From: Carettochelys insculpta
Lineage: Eukaryota; Chordata; Testudines; Carettochelyidae
Assembly: GCF_033958435.1 (NCBI RefSeq)
Contig: NC_134152.1
Location: 21,364,001 to 21,428,000, forward strand
DNA: 64,000 nt
Direction: 5' to 3'
The position numbers were made by a program, and so were the translations under genes. Below are positions 47,001 to 60,200 of the stretch, piece by piece. Positions within the stretch are counted from its first letter, which is position 1. Each line of letters opens with the position of its first letter. The notes under the pieces were generated by a model. That model saw nothing but the letters and a program-made list of their open reading frames with translations. It was not told the DNA's origin and searched no databases.

Positions 47001-50000
47001 CCACATATACTTCTTGATTCTGCTCCCCACTGGTTGCTAACTAATCAGTAAGCTGAAGAGTGCTCAGGGATCCCCTTTGTATGGAAGATACTGTGCAAGT
47101 CACTGTTGTGTTAGACCAAACCACACCATTTCTTTACAATTCTTCCCCTTACTTTGCCAAGTATACATTGATCATTATCACTCTAACAAGATTTATTCTC
47201 ATGTTCTGAGACTTACGTTGGAAATACGTTCTTGCGAGTAGGTAGTTGCTCTATAGATGAAGTAAAAGCATCCCGACAGAAGTGCAAGAACAACAATATT
47301 TACAAGTATTCTTAGACAGTAGATGCGTAGTTTTTCTTTCATTGTCCTAGCATCTCTTTTTTGCCGTAGTCTTTCTTCTTCCAAATCTGTCTACAAACCA
47401 AAGAAAATTCATATTGACATGTACAGTCCTCTGATGCAGAGAGAAATATATCCATATGTCATCAGCACCTGGAACATCTGATTAAAACAAGGTAGTATAT
47501 CTTGGATTTGAGGTGCACACATTTGCAGTCTGATTCAAAACTTGCTGATAGTTTTTCCATCAACTTCAGTGGGTCTATACCCCAATGCAAATCCCCTAAC
47601 CCAGCATTTTTCATCCAGTTCAGGTCTGCAATCCTGTCTTCAGAATCAAAAATCTCTGCAAACCCTTTACATTTACTGTAACATTAAAAATGTACGAGTG
47701 ATAGCAAGGCTAAGCCTATATGATTTATTTGTGTGTGGGTTTCCAAAGGCTGACAAGAATACTTGACCTTTAAAAGTAAAGGCGTATGGAGAATGGGGGA
47801 CTGAAGTTCTTTGCCTTACACTGCAATAACATTTCATGTGTCATGACACCATCTGCAAGGTCAAACTCAAAAGCGACTCGATGAGAAACTCATCTACACC
47901 ATCTCAGCAAACAGTTCAGTGGTGAGCTCTCTGTGGCAAGGAGCTGGTGTTTTAATTCATTCCCTGAAAACTGTTGACAAACTTTTAATACTAAATAATA
48001 TTAAAGCCCAGAAATGTCAATAGGATTTACACTTGACTATAAAGGATAACTCACCCTAACAAGCGCACAGTCATTTATATTTGATGCAACATAGTAAAAC
48101 CCAAAGGGAATTTAAGGCAGATAACCTTAGTAAAGTTCACTTTCCATCCCCCAAACAAGGATTACATTCACACATCATCCCACTGCACACGCATGAGTTA
48201 TCTGAAAGGGCCACCTCTAAGGGAGAAGTTAATCCAGCCCCCAGGGTCATGCAGCATCTGAGAAGCCAGGAAGGGGCTGGCTCTGGTCACACTGGGTGCT
48301 CTGCCGGACAGATGGGCTACTGGTAACAGGTACAAACATGTGCCATTGCATCCCCGTACATTCAAAACTAGAATCAAGCCTTTCATTGGGAATGATGTCA
48401 CCACTAGGATGAAGGAGGGTTTGCTTGGTGACCTGAACAGCAGTCATCTTCTTTTCTCTACGTGGAATAAAGATGCATGCTATATGCTATTTATGGTAAC
48501 ATTACTCATCTGGTTTTGACAGGGAGGAAACACATGGGTGTTCTATTTTGCAATGTACAAACAAATAAAACTATTGTTTAATGATATACCATACCCACAC
48601 CATCTCAATATTCAAAATGAATAAGAAAAAGGGGGAGGAAGACAACAAGCAATAGATTTCTCTCAAAGGTCATTTTACCACACAAACGTCAGTAGCAAAT
48701 GTGTGTGGGAAGAGGGCAGAACAATGCTGATTTTACTCAGCCTCCAGTTGTCCGTAGAAGACTTCTTCTGCTGTACAGAACGTATTTGAATCCTATTTTC
48801 TTCACATCCAGACATGTCACTGAAATACCCAATTTAAAACTGTTTTTTTTTTTAAAAACAGCAGTGTTGCAGCTAGCAGATAAATTGTGAGGTGAATTGC
48901 TACTGCTCTTTGATCTGAGCAAACAGCTTCCTACAATGTTGCTACCTTACAATCAATAATCTTCCCATTAAGGTAAGTGGAGACTAGCATAGGGAGAAAC
49001 AGGAGGGTGAGCCACAAGACAAAGCAGCATGGTCTGGATAGGGGAAGAACCTGAAGCTCAGTACTGATCCTGCCAGTGTTGCAACATACCCCTAGACAGT
49101 CTGGAAAAACATGCAAAAGGATGTAGGATTTCTCTCTCACACACGAACCACTCAAACACATAATTTGTGCATGCTTCTTGCAGGAAGGCAAAATAGCACA
49201 TAAAGGAAAAAACAAGTTACTTACTTTTAGTTCACATTGTAAACTACTATGTTTGAGCTGTGAAGCATTCAGGTCTGTAATACAGAAGTCCCAGCCTGCA
49301 AAGATTTTGTTGCAGTAACTCTGAAATTGATCTTCCTTATGTATCAAGCTTTGTTTAAATCCTTCCACAGACCTAATAAAAGACATCCCAGACTCTTGTT
49401 CATTCATTAACAGTCTTTCCAAAAACTTGACTAATTACCATTTCTACATTTTTTCCTTTTTTTGGCCATTTCCAAATCTATACAGCAGAAAACAAACTCT
49501 CTATGGGCAAATCTACACTGGGCAAGAAAGTCAATTTCAGAGACACGATTCTAGCTACACAATTAGCAAAGCTATAATCAACATATCAGAATCGACCTTC
49601 TTGCCTAGTGTAGTCCAGGCCTCTTCTGGCTCGTGCCAACATCCCTTACTCCACATGATAGCATGGAGTACAAGGGGCAATGGCCAAGCCCAAAGAGGTA
49701 GATTTTGCCACATCTGTAATCAAACTCCAGAAGATGGACTGCGGCTTGGTCGATATTCTCGTAAGCATAGATTAGCCCTCTGAGCTGACACATATTAAAT
49801 CAGCACAAACATCAGTTACCAATTTTTTTCATCCAAATTCTCTCTGTAAGGCCCAAAAAAAGAAAAAAATCAACTTGAAATCACTGCAACTCATGAAGAC
49901 TCAGGTTTTGTGTACTTCAAAAATGGATGTCAGATTCCTCTCAACCCTTAGCAATCACAGATATTTCCAGAAATACACAGAGACTCTGGTCCCAGGAGGC

Positions 50001-51250
50001 CGCCTGTTTTGCCAATTTTCTTCCCTCTCCAACTCACCCCATCTCTTCACAAAAACTTATTTCAACTTCATTCAGAATATTAAAAATTCTTAGTTCTCGG
50101 TGCAGTATATTAATAAAAATCCTAACAAAAACTCAAGACTATATGGATAAGGAACTAAGACATTATTATGATCGCCATACCACGGCTTGTAAGATCATGA
50201 ACCTACAAGCTAAATTTAATTTATTCAGCCTAGCCATATTCGGTTTTATTAGTTCACCTAAGCCTGCATAACAGACAAAAAATTCTCACGTCAGCGCCAC
50301 CAAAGGCAAAATAATATCCTTAAAAGCAGCCAACAGAATGAACTTTGTACTCCACTTATTCTACATCAGGTGTAGGGAACCCTTTTGGGGTCGGGGGCCA
50401 CTGATCCACAGAAACATCAGTCAGGGTCACACAACTGAGAAGGAAAAAAAAAGTCACCTCATTGATATGGTCCCTGCCTGAAAAAACCACAGGAGACGCT
50501 CCTCATTCCAACTACACATTAGCCCCAGAGCCTATGAGGACCAGGGCTAGTAAATTTTGTAGGCCTTCCTAGGCTCTGAGGTGGGGCCAGAAATGAGGGG
50601 GTCAGTGTAGGAGGAGGCTGCCAGGAAGCCGGCTTGGTGCGTAGGGTCTGCAGGAGTGGGCTGGAGGTCTGAAGGGGGGTGGTGGTGAAAGACTGGAATA
50701 GGAGTGGGAGAGTCTAAGAGTGAGGGAGTGCAGGAGGGAGGTACAGAAGCTAACGGGAGGGCATGCAGCTCAGGTCTGGGTGATGGGCACTCGAGGTGCA
50801 ATTCCCTCACTGCCCCCAGGCACCACCCCCACCCCACTGCGCTGATAGGCTGCAATTCTGTCCAATCAGAGTGGCAGGGAAAAAGTCTCTCCAGGCAGTG
50901 CTTCTCGGCATTGACGTTCCCCCAGGCAGGGCAGGGACAGGGGAAGTGAAGTGTGGATCCACTTCCTCCCCCACATGCCAGGCAAAGCCTGTGGGGCAGA
51001 CCTGGCCACAGATTCGCTGACTCCAGCCCACAAGGCTGGGGGCTCCACACTGCCCTCCTTGCAGTGGATCAAATGGCGGGGGGGCGGGGGGAGATGGGAG
51101 CCCAGATTCCCATCCCAGATCTACATCAATACATTTTTGGAAGAGTAAAACAACATGAATAATCAGCAGGGACATAGCTGAAGCTATACCATGTCCACAT
51201 CAGTGGAAGTCCAAGCATAATTCACTGTTTTTCATATTTTTATGAACAGA

Positions 51251-51281
<31 letters not shown>

Positions 51282-54200
51282 GATGAAAAGTGACTTGTAC
51301 AATATCAAGCAGTAAATAGCAGATGTTACCTTTTCACTATCCAGATAAGACTTAAGGAGAGATACACGAGCGTAGCCAGCAAGTATGCAAGTGGTAACCT
51401 GTATTCAATGGCACCAAACTTCACAATATCCATTTTGTAATATCCATAAAACAGACTTGTACTTTCAAGGAAACCCTGTGACAGAATGAAACACACATAA
51501 CACTGGTCATAACATTAACAACCACTCAGCTAGTAAACATCATTTTGCCAAGAGCATCATACAAGGAGACACAGACTGCTAATTAGGGCCCCAAACAAGC
51601 TGCAACAAGTTTATGATTTGTAAGTTTCTGCACTGCATGCACCACATTTTGTTAAAGATTACACCTCGGACCCACCCACGTCCCCTTCCATTTAAAACAC
51701 AACCCCTTTGGCAATTCCATGTAAGCCACTACAGTAGAAGTAATATTGTTAGGGATTCTTTCATTGCAAAATAACAGCTGGAAATGAGGATGAGAGACTG
51801 CAGCATGTGATCAGCCAGGTCACCTGAGCCGCCAGCAAGCAGGTATAAGTGTGAAAGCCACTTCCTGTTTCATAGTAAGATTAAAACTTTATCACCATTG
51901 ATTTAGCTGTAGCATTATTTTCAAAACTGGTCTGAAAAATTATTCTCTTAACAAAACCCCTTTGTATTTTACATGTGTTAACTTTGGATTTAGAAAAGTA
52001 AAATAATTCAATCGAATTACTCACGGTGCCAGAGAGCAGATCTATTATATAAGTATAGAAGTAAACGAATCCTTTAGTGCCATTAATTGTATAAATTGTA
52101 CACTGCAGCTCTGCAAAAGGAAGAAAGAACCAAAGTCACTGGGTAAGTTTTCTACCTTACCATGAAACCAGTATAGTTCAAATATAAGCGTTTGCCTGTA
52201 AAAGCAGAAATTATCTCCCCTTTACAATGCTTGACATAAATAAAAGTAGACTCACAAGGACACATACCTATACTGTTCAGAGGAATTTTAACACAGCTGC
52301 TGTTGAGAATGCCATCGTTGGAAATGGTGGAAGGAAGTGTTATAAAACTGAACATAAGAACAAAGATTACAAAATTTAACAGGACCAGGAAACGCAGGAA
52401 GGAGAAATAGGACTGGACACCGGTGCCAAACTTCCCTGGGAACAGAAAAGAAAATGTCACCAATAAAAATGAAAAATCACTGCAAATATGAGATAACATT
52501 AAAAGCAAAGGGTCCAGAATCTGATCACAGTTGCACTGGGGTAAATCTGGAGGCATGCCACTGAAGCAAGTATTGCTCCTAAGGCTATCAAGCAATTAAA
52601 AAAATTAGTCATGATTGATCACATTCTTTAATGATAATAGAATACAACTGATAAACATGTTTGAATGTTTTCACATTTTCAAATATATTGATACAACACA
52701 ATACAAAGTATACGGTATGTACTTTAGACTTATTTTATATAAATGCTTGCAACTGCAAAAATAAATACTGTTTTTCAGTTCACTAATAATTCTATTGTGC
52801 AATTTCTGTCATGAAAGTTGAACTTACAAAGGTAGAATCATGTACAAAAAACCCACTGCATTCAAAAATAAAAACATTGTGAAACTTTACAGCCTGTAAG
52901 TCCACTCAGTCCTCCTCCTTGTTCAGCCAGTCACTCAGACATACAAAAGTTTGGCTACAATTTGCAGGAGATAATGCTGCCTGCTTCACTTTTACAACAT
53001 CGCCTGACAGCAAGAACAGGCATTCACATGACACAGTTGTAGCTGGTGTTGAAAAATATCTATGTGTCAGGTGCAATAAGATTCACATAGCTGTTCATGT
53101 TTTAACCACCATGTAACATGACGGTTCTGGGCACAGCTGAGAAAACCAATCCTGGGTAAATTGCTTAAACTGGGACACTTACAGTCCAGGCTGTGATTTC
53201 CTTCTCACTGAGGCAAACAAAATCAGCCACAAAGGTACCTCTCCCAGCCCCACTGGCCAGCCAGAAGCCACACAAGCAAACCCACAGGTTCCCCAGCTGC
53301 TACTAACACCCAGAGCCAGCAACTCCCTTTACTCAGGTGAGAGGCTGTTAAAACCTATTTCACCAAATCCACACAGATGTAGCACTGAGAGGGCCTGACA
53401 ATCAGGCTTGGTGTAAAGCGTAAGGCCTGAACAGCATAGGGGGTTAACATAGAGCAAAGCTAAAGCAAAAAGCAAAGCTGTGAGTCCTGCTCACAGAAAT
53501 TTGGCAAGGGCTGTGGATACTGCAGAATAAGACATGCTTAACACCCAGCACAGATCAGATACATGAACATTCCAAGAAGGTGGAACAGAACATCTTGCTT
53601 GGTACCAGAGATAATGGAGACATTCTGACCCAGGTTCAGCACGGGGTCAGGATGACAGCATGATGGATAGTGTTGTTTTGATAGTACCACCATCTGCAAG
53701 GTAATGGGTAGCATCTTGTGCTGCTTTCCTGAGAGCCTTCTGAGAGATGAGCCCTCAGTGCACACAGGCTTAGTTCATGAGGACTAAAGAACAAAGATGG
53801 TCACTGCCAGGCCCATCTTATAGCTTGCCATGTGAAAGGAAAAACTCCTTTCTCCTTCCATAGGCCATGCAGGGTCACCACTGGCTGCATCTCAAAGACA
53901 AGTCCCAAATTCCTGAGATGTTTATTGGACGTCTAAGTCTTTGTTCACCATCCTGTCTGGGAGAAACGGCTTTTACATTTCATTTAAAAATCCAGTAATG
54001 TCACACACCATTCCAGAGGATGTGCATCCATGCTAATGGATTCTACTGGATAATGCTCCAAAGCAGTGAAGACCCATGCATGTTCGTTCCTATCATCTGA
54101 GTCAGATTACCACGAGTTGATGGTTGCTTTTTCCTTTATGGTAGTTCGGGCTCTGTAGTTTCCACATCAGAGTGTTGCTCGTTTAAGGCTTCTGAAGGCA

Positions 54201-57200
54201 TGCTCCAAAGCCCCTCTCTCAGATTCTGTAAGGCACTTCTGATCCTCAAATCCTGGGTCAAGTGCTGCAGCTACCTTTCAAAGTCTCACATAGGTACCTT
54301 CTTTGCATTTTATCAAATCTGCAGTGAAAGTGTTCTTATAACAAACAACATCTGCTGTGTCATCATCCAGTTTGCTATGACATGAAATATATTGCAGAAT
54401 GCGGGTAAAATACGGAGCAGGAGACGTACAATTCTCACCCAAGGAGTTCAGTCACAAATTTAATTAATGCATTTTTTTTTCTATTTTACAAGAATCATCT
54501 GCATGGAAGGATGTCCTCTGGCATGGTGATCAAAGCATGACTTGCAGAATAGAATTGGGTTATCAAAGAATCATAGAACACTCAAGAGGTCATCAAGTCC
54601 AGTCTCCTGCCCTCATGGCAGAACCAGGCACTATATACATTAGTAAGAGGCAACCTGAGGCCCACTGGGGCTCCACCTGTGGCCTGCAGACCTCTGGCTG
54701 CCTCCCCACCCTCATGCACCACTGAAGCACCAGGGGCCTGCACTTCCTTGTTCCTCTCTCTTCCTTCCACCACTTTCGCAGCTGTGAACTGCCTGACTCG
54801 CACTCTGTCTCCACTACACTTCTGACTCATATTTAGCTTGTGATCCAACTATGACCCTTAGTCCCTTTCTACAGTACTCCTTCGCAGTCACTTCCTATTT
54901 TGTATACCTGAAACTGACTGTTCCTTTCTAAGTGGAGTACTTTGCATTTGTCCTTATTAAACTTCAGACCATTTCTCCAGTTTGCCCGGATATTTTACGG
55001 GCAAACCCTCTCAGTTTGGTATCACCTACAAACTTTGTAAGCAAATTCTCTATGCCATTATCTAAACTGTTGATAAAGATATTAAACAGATCCAGTCCCA
55101 AAACTTATCCTTGCAGAACCCCACTTGTTATGTCTTTCCAGCATGACAGTGAACCATCAATAGCAACTCTTTGAGAAGGATTATCTATCCAGTTCTGAAC
55201 CCACCTTATAGTAGCCCCATCTTAGTTGCATTTCTCTAGTTTATTGAAAAGAAAGTCATGTGAGACTGTACCAAAATGTTTTAGTAACCTGTAGCTATAC
55301 CACGCCTACTGACTTATCCTATCGAAGAAAGCTATGAGATTGGTTTGAAGTGATTTGTTCTTTCAACTTTATGTTGGCTGTTACCCATCATCTCATTATC
55401 TTCCAGATGTTTGCACATGAACTCCTTAAATATTTGCTCCATTATTTTTCCTGGCACAGAAGTCAAGCTGACTTGTCTGCAGTTTCCTGCGCTGGTTTTA
55501 CTTTCCTATTTATAGAGGGCACTATGTTTGTCCTTTTCCAGTCTTTCAGATTCTTGGCTCAACTTTCATGGTTTTCCACAGAAAATAACTAATGGTTCAG
55601 AAACCTCCTCTATAAGCTCCTTAGTATTCCAGGACGCATTTCATCAGGCCCTGGTGACATGAAAACATCTAACTTCTCTATGTAATTTTTAACTTCTTCT
55701 TTTCACATTTTAACTTCTAAGCCTACCCCATTTCCACTAGCTTTCACTATTCTGCATCTAGTCTCCCCTAAGCTTCTTGGTGAAAACTGAAAAAAAGAAG
55801 TCATTAAGCACCTCTGCCATTTTTATGTTTTCTGTTATTGCTTCTCTGTCTTCACTGAACGATGGTCTTTCCTGTCCTTGGTCATCCTCTTGCTTCTAGT
55901 ACAGGTTGTGCCTCCCTTGTCTAGCACCCTCAGGACCTGAGTGGTCCCAAGTGTTGCTTGACAACGACAGGTCAGGCTGGCTATCTGGAACAGGGGCCCA
56001 CTTCTATAGGGCTCCCCTGCAGGGCTGCCAGGCTCCACTCCCATCAGGGGTCCCTGTAGGTACAAGGCTGCTGGGGTTTCTCTGCCCTAGCTGGGGTCCT
56101 GCAGCTGTAGGGCTGCCAGGACTCTATGCTCATGCCATCTCCCAGCCATGGGCTGCCAGAGCTCCGCACCCAGTGACTACTGGGACTGAGGGGATTCCCT
56201 GCCACAAAGCAGCAGGGCTCTCCCAACCCCAGGCGGGGTCCCCACAGCCCAGCTTCTCCCCCGCTTCGCCAACAGTGTGGCTCCTGGATAGTCTCCCAAC
56301 TGGCGCTGGACTTCTTGCAGTGGGGCTCCCCAACCCCAACCAGGCTCCCACTATGTGGAGGTCCCTGACCTGACTCCCTCTGCTGGGACTGCCCCGAGGG
56401 TCCCCAGAGGAGGCTACCAGCAGCTGGAACTCTTTGGTCTAGGTGCTCTCCATTGTCCTGCCGAACGAGAGAGTTTCTGCCTGTGGAATGTTTTCTTGTT
56501 AACCTTTATATCTATAGCTAGACTGAGCTCGTTTTGTGCCTTGGTCTTTCTAAGTTTCCTCCATGCATATGAACATTTAGCATACCTAGCACATAAATAC
56601 CTTGCAATGCCAGCTACAAAAGTGCCAAGCAAATGACGGCTCTCACTTTCAGGTAATAGTAACAGACAGGGAGTCGTGTTAGTCTATACACTATCAAAAC
56701 AAAAAAGCAGTCAAGTAGCACTTTAAAAAGACTAACAAAATAATATATTAGGTGAGGTTCTGTGGGAGAGACCCACTTCTTCAGACCATAGCCATACTTT
56801 AAATAAGAAGCAGGCAGAATAATCTCCCATAATTGTAAAGAAAATCTGTGTTTTAATGAAGAGGAATTTTCACAACAGTCTACAAAAGAGAGGCTTCTGA
56901 ACTCTCTTTTATATTCAAATTTGACACTAACACATGGTTTGAACTGAGATGTGAATTTTCTGGGTCATTATAGGGGCTCTTTTGCATCCTTGGCTTAATC
57001 TAATTCTTGACCCCCCCCCACCCCTTCTGCCCCTCTACTCTCCGATTTGCTCACCTTGATAATTTTTTTCTGAGTTGTCAACCTTGATTACTTTTTTGGT
57101 TCTCTGTGCCTTAAATATTGAGAGTCCGTTCTGGTCTGGCTATGGTCTGAAGAAGTGGGTCTGTCCCACAAAAACTCACCACCTAATAAATTATTTTGTT

Positions 57201-60200
57201 AGTCTTTAAAGTGCTACTTGGCTGCTTTTTTTGTTTTGTTTGTCTTAGTGATTGGTTGAACAAGAAATAGGACTGAGTGAACCTGGAGGCTCTGAAATTT
57301 TACACAGTTTTATTTTTGAGAACACTTAGCAAATTGACCTTTCATGAGAAAGATTACACTACAGAACCTCTGAGGCAACTTGAAGAATACTTTTTCTATT
57401 TTAATTTTTACAGTTCAAATATTTTAATAAAATAATATAAAGTGAGCACTTTACACTTTGTATTTTGTGTTGTAATTGAAATCAATACATTTGAAAATGT
57501 AGAAAAACATCCAAAATGTTTAATCCATTTCAGCTGGGATTCTATTAAACAACAGTATCAGAGAGGTAGCTGAGTTAGTCTGTATCTTCAAAAACAACAA
57601 GAAATCCTGTGACACCTTACAGACTAACAGATATTTTGGAGCACAAGTTTTTGTGGGCAAAGACCCACTTCATCAGATGCATGCGTTGGGGAGGAGGGGG
57701 GTTCCAGAGGGGGTTTGCAGAATAGCTACTTTTAAATCTGTTACTGAGTGTCCAGGGAAACTGAAGTGTTCTCCTACAGGTTTCTGTATGTTACCATTCC
57801 TGATATCTGATTTGTGTCCATTTATTCTTTCACGTAGAGACTGTTCAGTTTAGCCAATGTACATGGCAGTGGGGCGTTGCTGGCACATGACGGCATATAT
57901 TACATGAGTAGACGTGCAGGTAAATGAGCCCCTGATGGTGTGGTTGATGTAGTCAGGTCCTGTGACAGTGTTGCTGATGTAGTATATGCCATCATGTGTT
58001 GACTTCAGTCTTCAAGACATGCCAACTTGTCTTCTGAGCAAAAAGAACGCATACACTAACCTACATACTAACAATACTGCACTCCTAACAGCAAGATAAA
58101 TCACAAAATGGAACTATAATACCTTCGATGCTACGAATGTCATGTCTCCAAAGTTCCAAGTGAGATGACAGCTCTTTGTTAACATCTAGGAATTTTTTCC
58201 ATGATTTATTCCTGGTCTGTTTCCACTGATCCCATCCGGAGAGATATTTTGCATTCGCCTGCTGCACGGCCCTGGTGAAAATATAAAATAAAATACATTC
58301 CTGCTCAGAGGGGTAGGTTTTGGTGGGAGGGAAGCTGTCTTCCATTACCAATATTTTTATTTTTTCAGTTGTACCTGATTTAGTGACCAAGTGAGTGGGT
58401 ACAGGGGGTTAACAATGCAAAGGGACATGTGATCTCTTTCCCACTGTCAGTAAAGACAACATTCTCTTTACCAAGCGGTATATGCCCTATGGAAGGGGAG
58501 AACTAAAAAGATCAAGTCAATTTATAAAAATGTGCAAAACAAAAGAGCTCTGCAAAAATATTTACCAAAGGAGGACAGCTTTCCTTGGTAAAGTGTGGGA
58601 CCTTAGGAGGTCAGTTGTGTTTTTAAACACTTTGCACCTCCAGCTCTGCCAGGGACATACTCCATTGGATACAAACTCTTGTGTTTTAAAAAAGCAAACA
58701 TTTAAGGATCTGTTATCTCCACACTGCACACCCACATGCAACTCCCATTCACATTAGCATCAAGAGAACGCTCCTAACTGATGATCCATCCTATTATAAA
58801 AGGAGAGTCGTCCGTCCCACTGTGGTCAGTGTGAACACACCCCGCCCCCTCCCCACGACTGCAGGCCCTCCCCCTTCCCATCTTTCTGCTACACCTCTGT
58901 GCTCTCTCTCCCCGGCGGGGGTGGGGGGGAGTGCGGCAGGGGTGACTGGTGCCTGCAGCAGGAAGGGAGGCAGGGGCAACTGATGCCTGTGAGAGGAAAG
59001 GTGCAGAGAGCACCCCGTTGATCAGTGTTGGTGGAAACATTCGGGGGAGGGGAGTGCACACCCGTTAGGACTCCTAACAGTCTCCTGTGGGGGTGGATCC
59101 ACTGTGCAGCACTCAGAGAAGCCCCTTTTCCCTGTTTGGTCCAGGCTCCTCCCCAAGAGGGTTGGCTTCTCTGGCACCATCTCTCAGCCGGGCTCATCCC
59201 TCCCGCCATCCTAGAGCAGAGACTGGAAGTTCCAGATGCAGTGGGCCACTATCAGAGCAGGAAGCTGGTCCGCAAGTAGGGCAGGGTTTGGCCAGTGTGC
59301 AGCTGCACAGAGCCAGACTAAAACCTGGCCATGCATGCTCTCTTCTTCCACCACCCGCAGCCCATGCCCATGGAGCCATCACAGGTAAGTCTCACCTGGC
59401 CAGTTCAGGGCTGGTTAGTCTCTCCCCACCCAACCCCACCCCAACCCCCAGCTCCAAAGAAATCCCTCCACTGCCAGCGCACTGTGGGGACCAGACTGGC
59501 CCACCTTATCAAGCAGGGAGCTTGCTGGCTGCCCCCATCACCTGACACAGGGTCTCCCAGCAACACCTGCACACAGGCACCAGCCGCCCCACCTCTCCTC
59601 CTGCCACAGGCATCAGTCGCACCCGCTTCCCAGCCACAAAAGCGTGGACCCTGCGAGTCTCTGATAATGAAAAGCTCCGCCTCAATTAATCCCATCTGGA
59701 ACTATTCTGGGTCTGGTTCTGCTGGATGTGGTCCACAGAGGAATATCAAAGGGACGCAAGGAAAGCTTACTGCATTCTGTTAATTTGCAGGTTTGTTTGT
59801 TTCAACACAGTGGACAAATGATCCTGAGGATTACAGAAGTGAGCAACAGAAAAGATCCATGAAATACAGATCCATCCTCCTGCAAATCTGAGTTATAATC
59901 CCTAATCAACGTGTCAAATATTAAACTGCCTATTCCACTTTATCTCAGCCAAAAGCACAAGAAACAGCAGCTTTAATACAATTGATTGATGTAAAAGGTG
60001 GTTGTGAACGCCAAGGTTCTTTAGAAATGTTATTTTCCCAGATTTATTAACTTGTTAGCGTTTTGTTTATTTGTATGTTATATGGAGAGATGGTCAAAAT
60101 TCAGAATTTCCATCCCATGGGAAATTCTGGAGATTTTGAAATTTGGTTTCATCCCAAATCAGAACAAAAAGTCAAATTTTTATAATTTCTACAAAATGAA

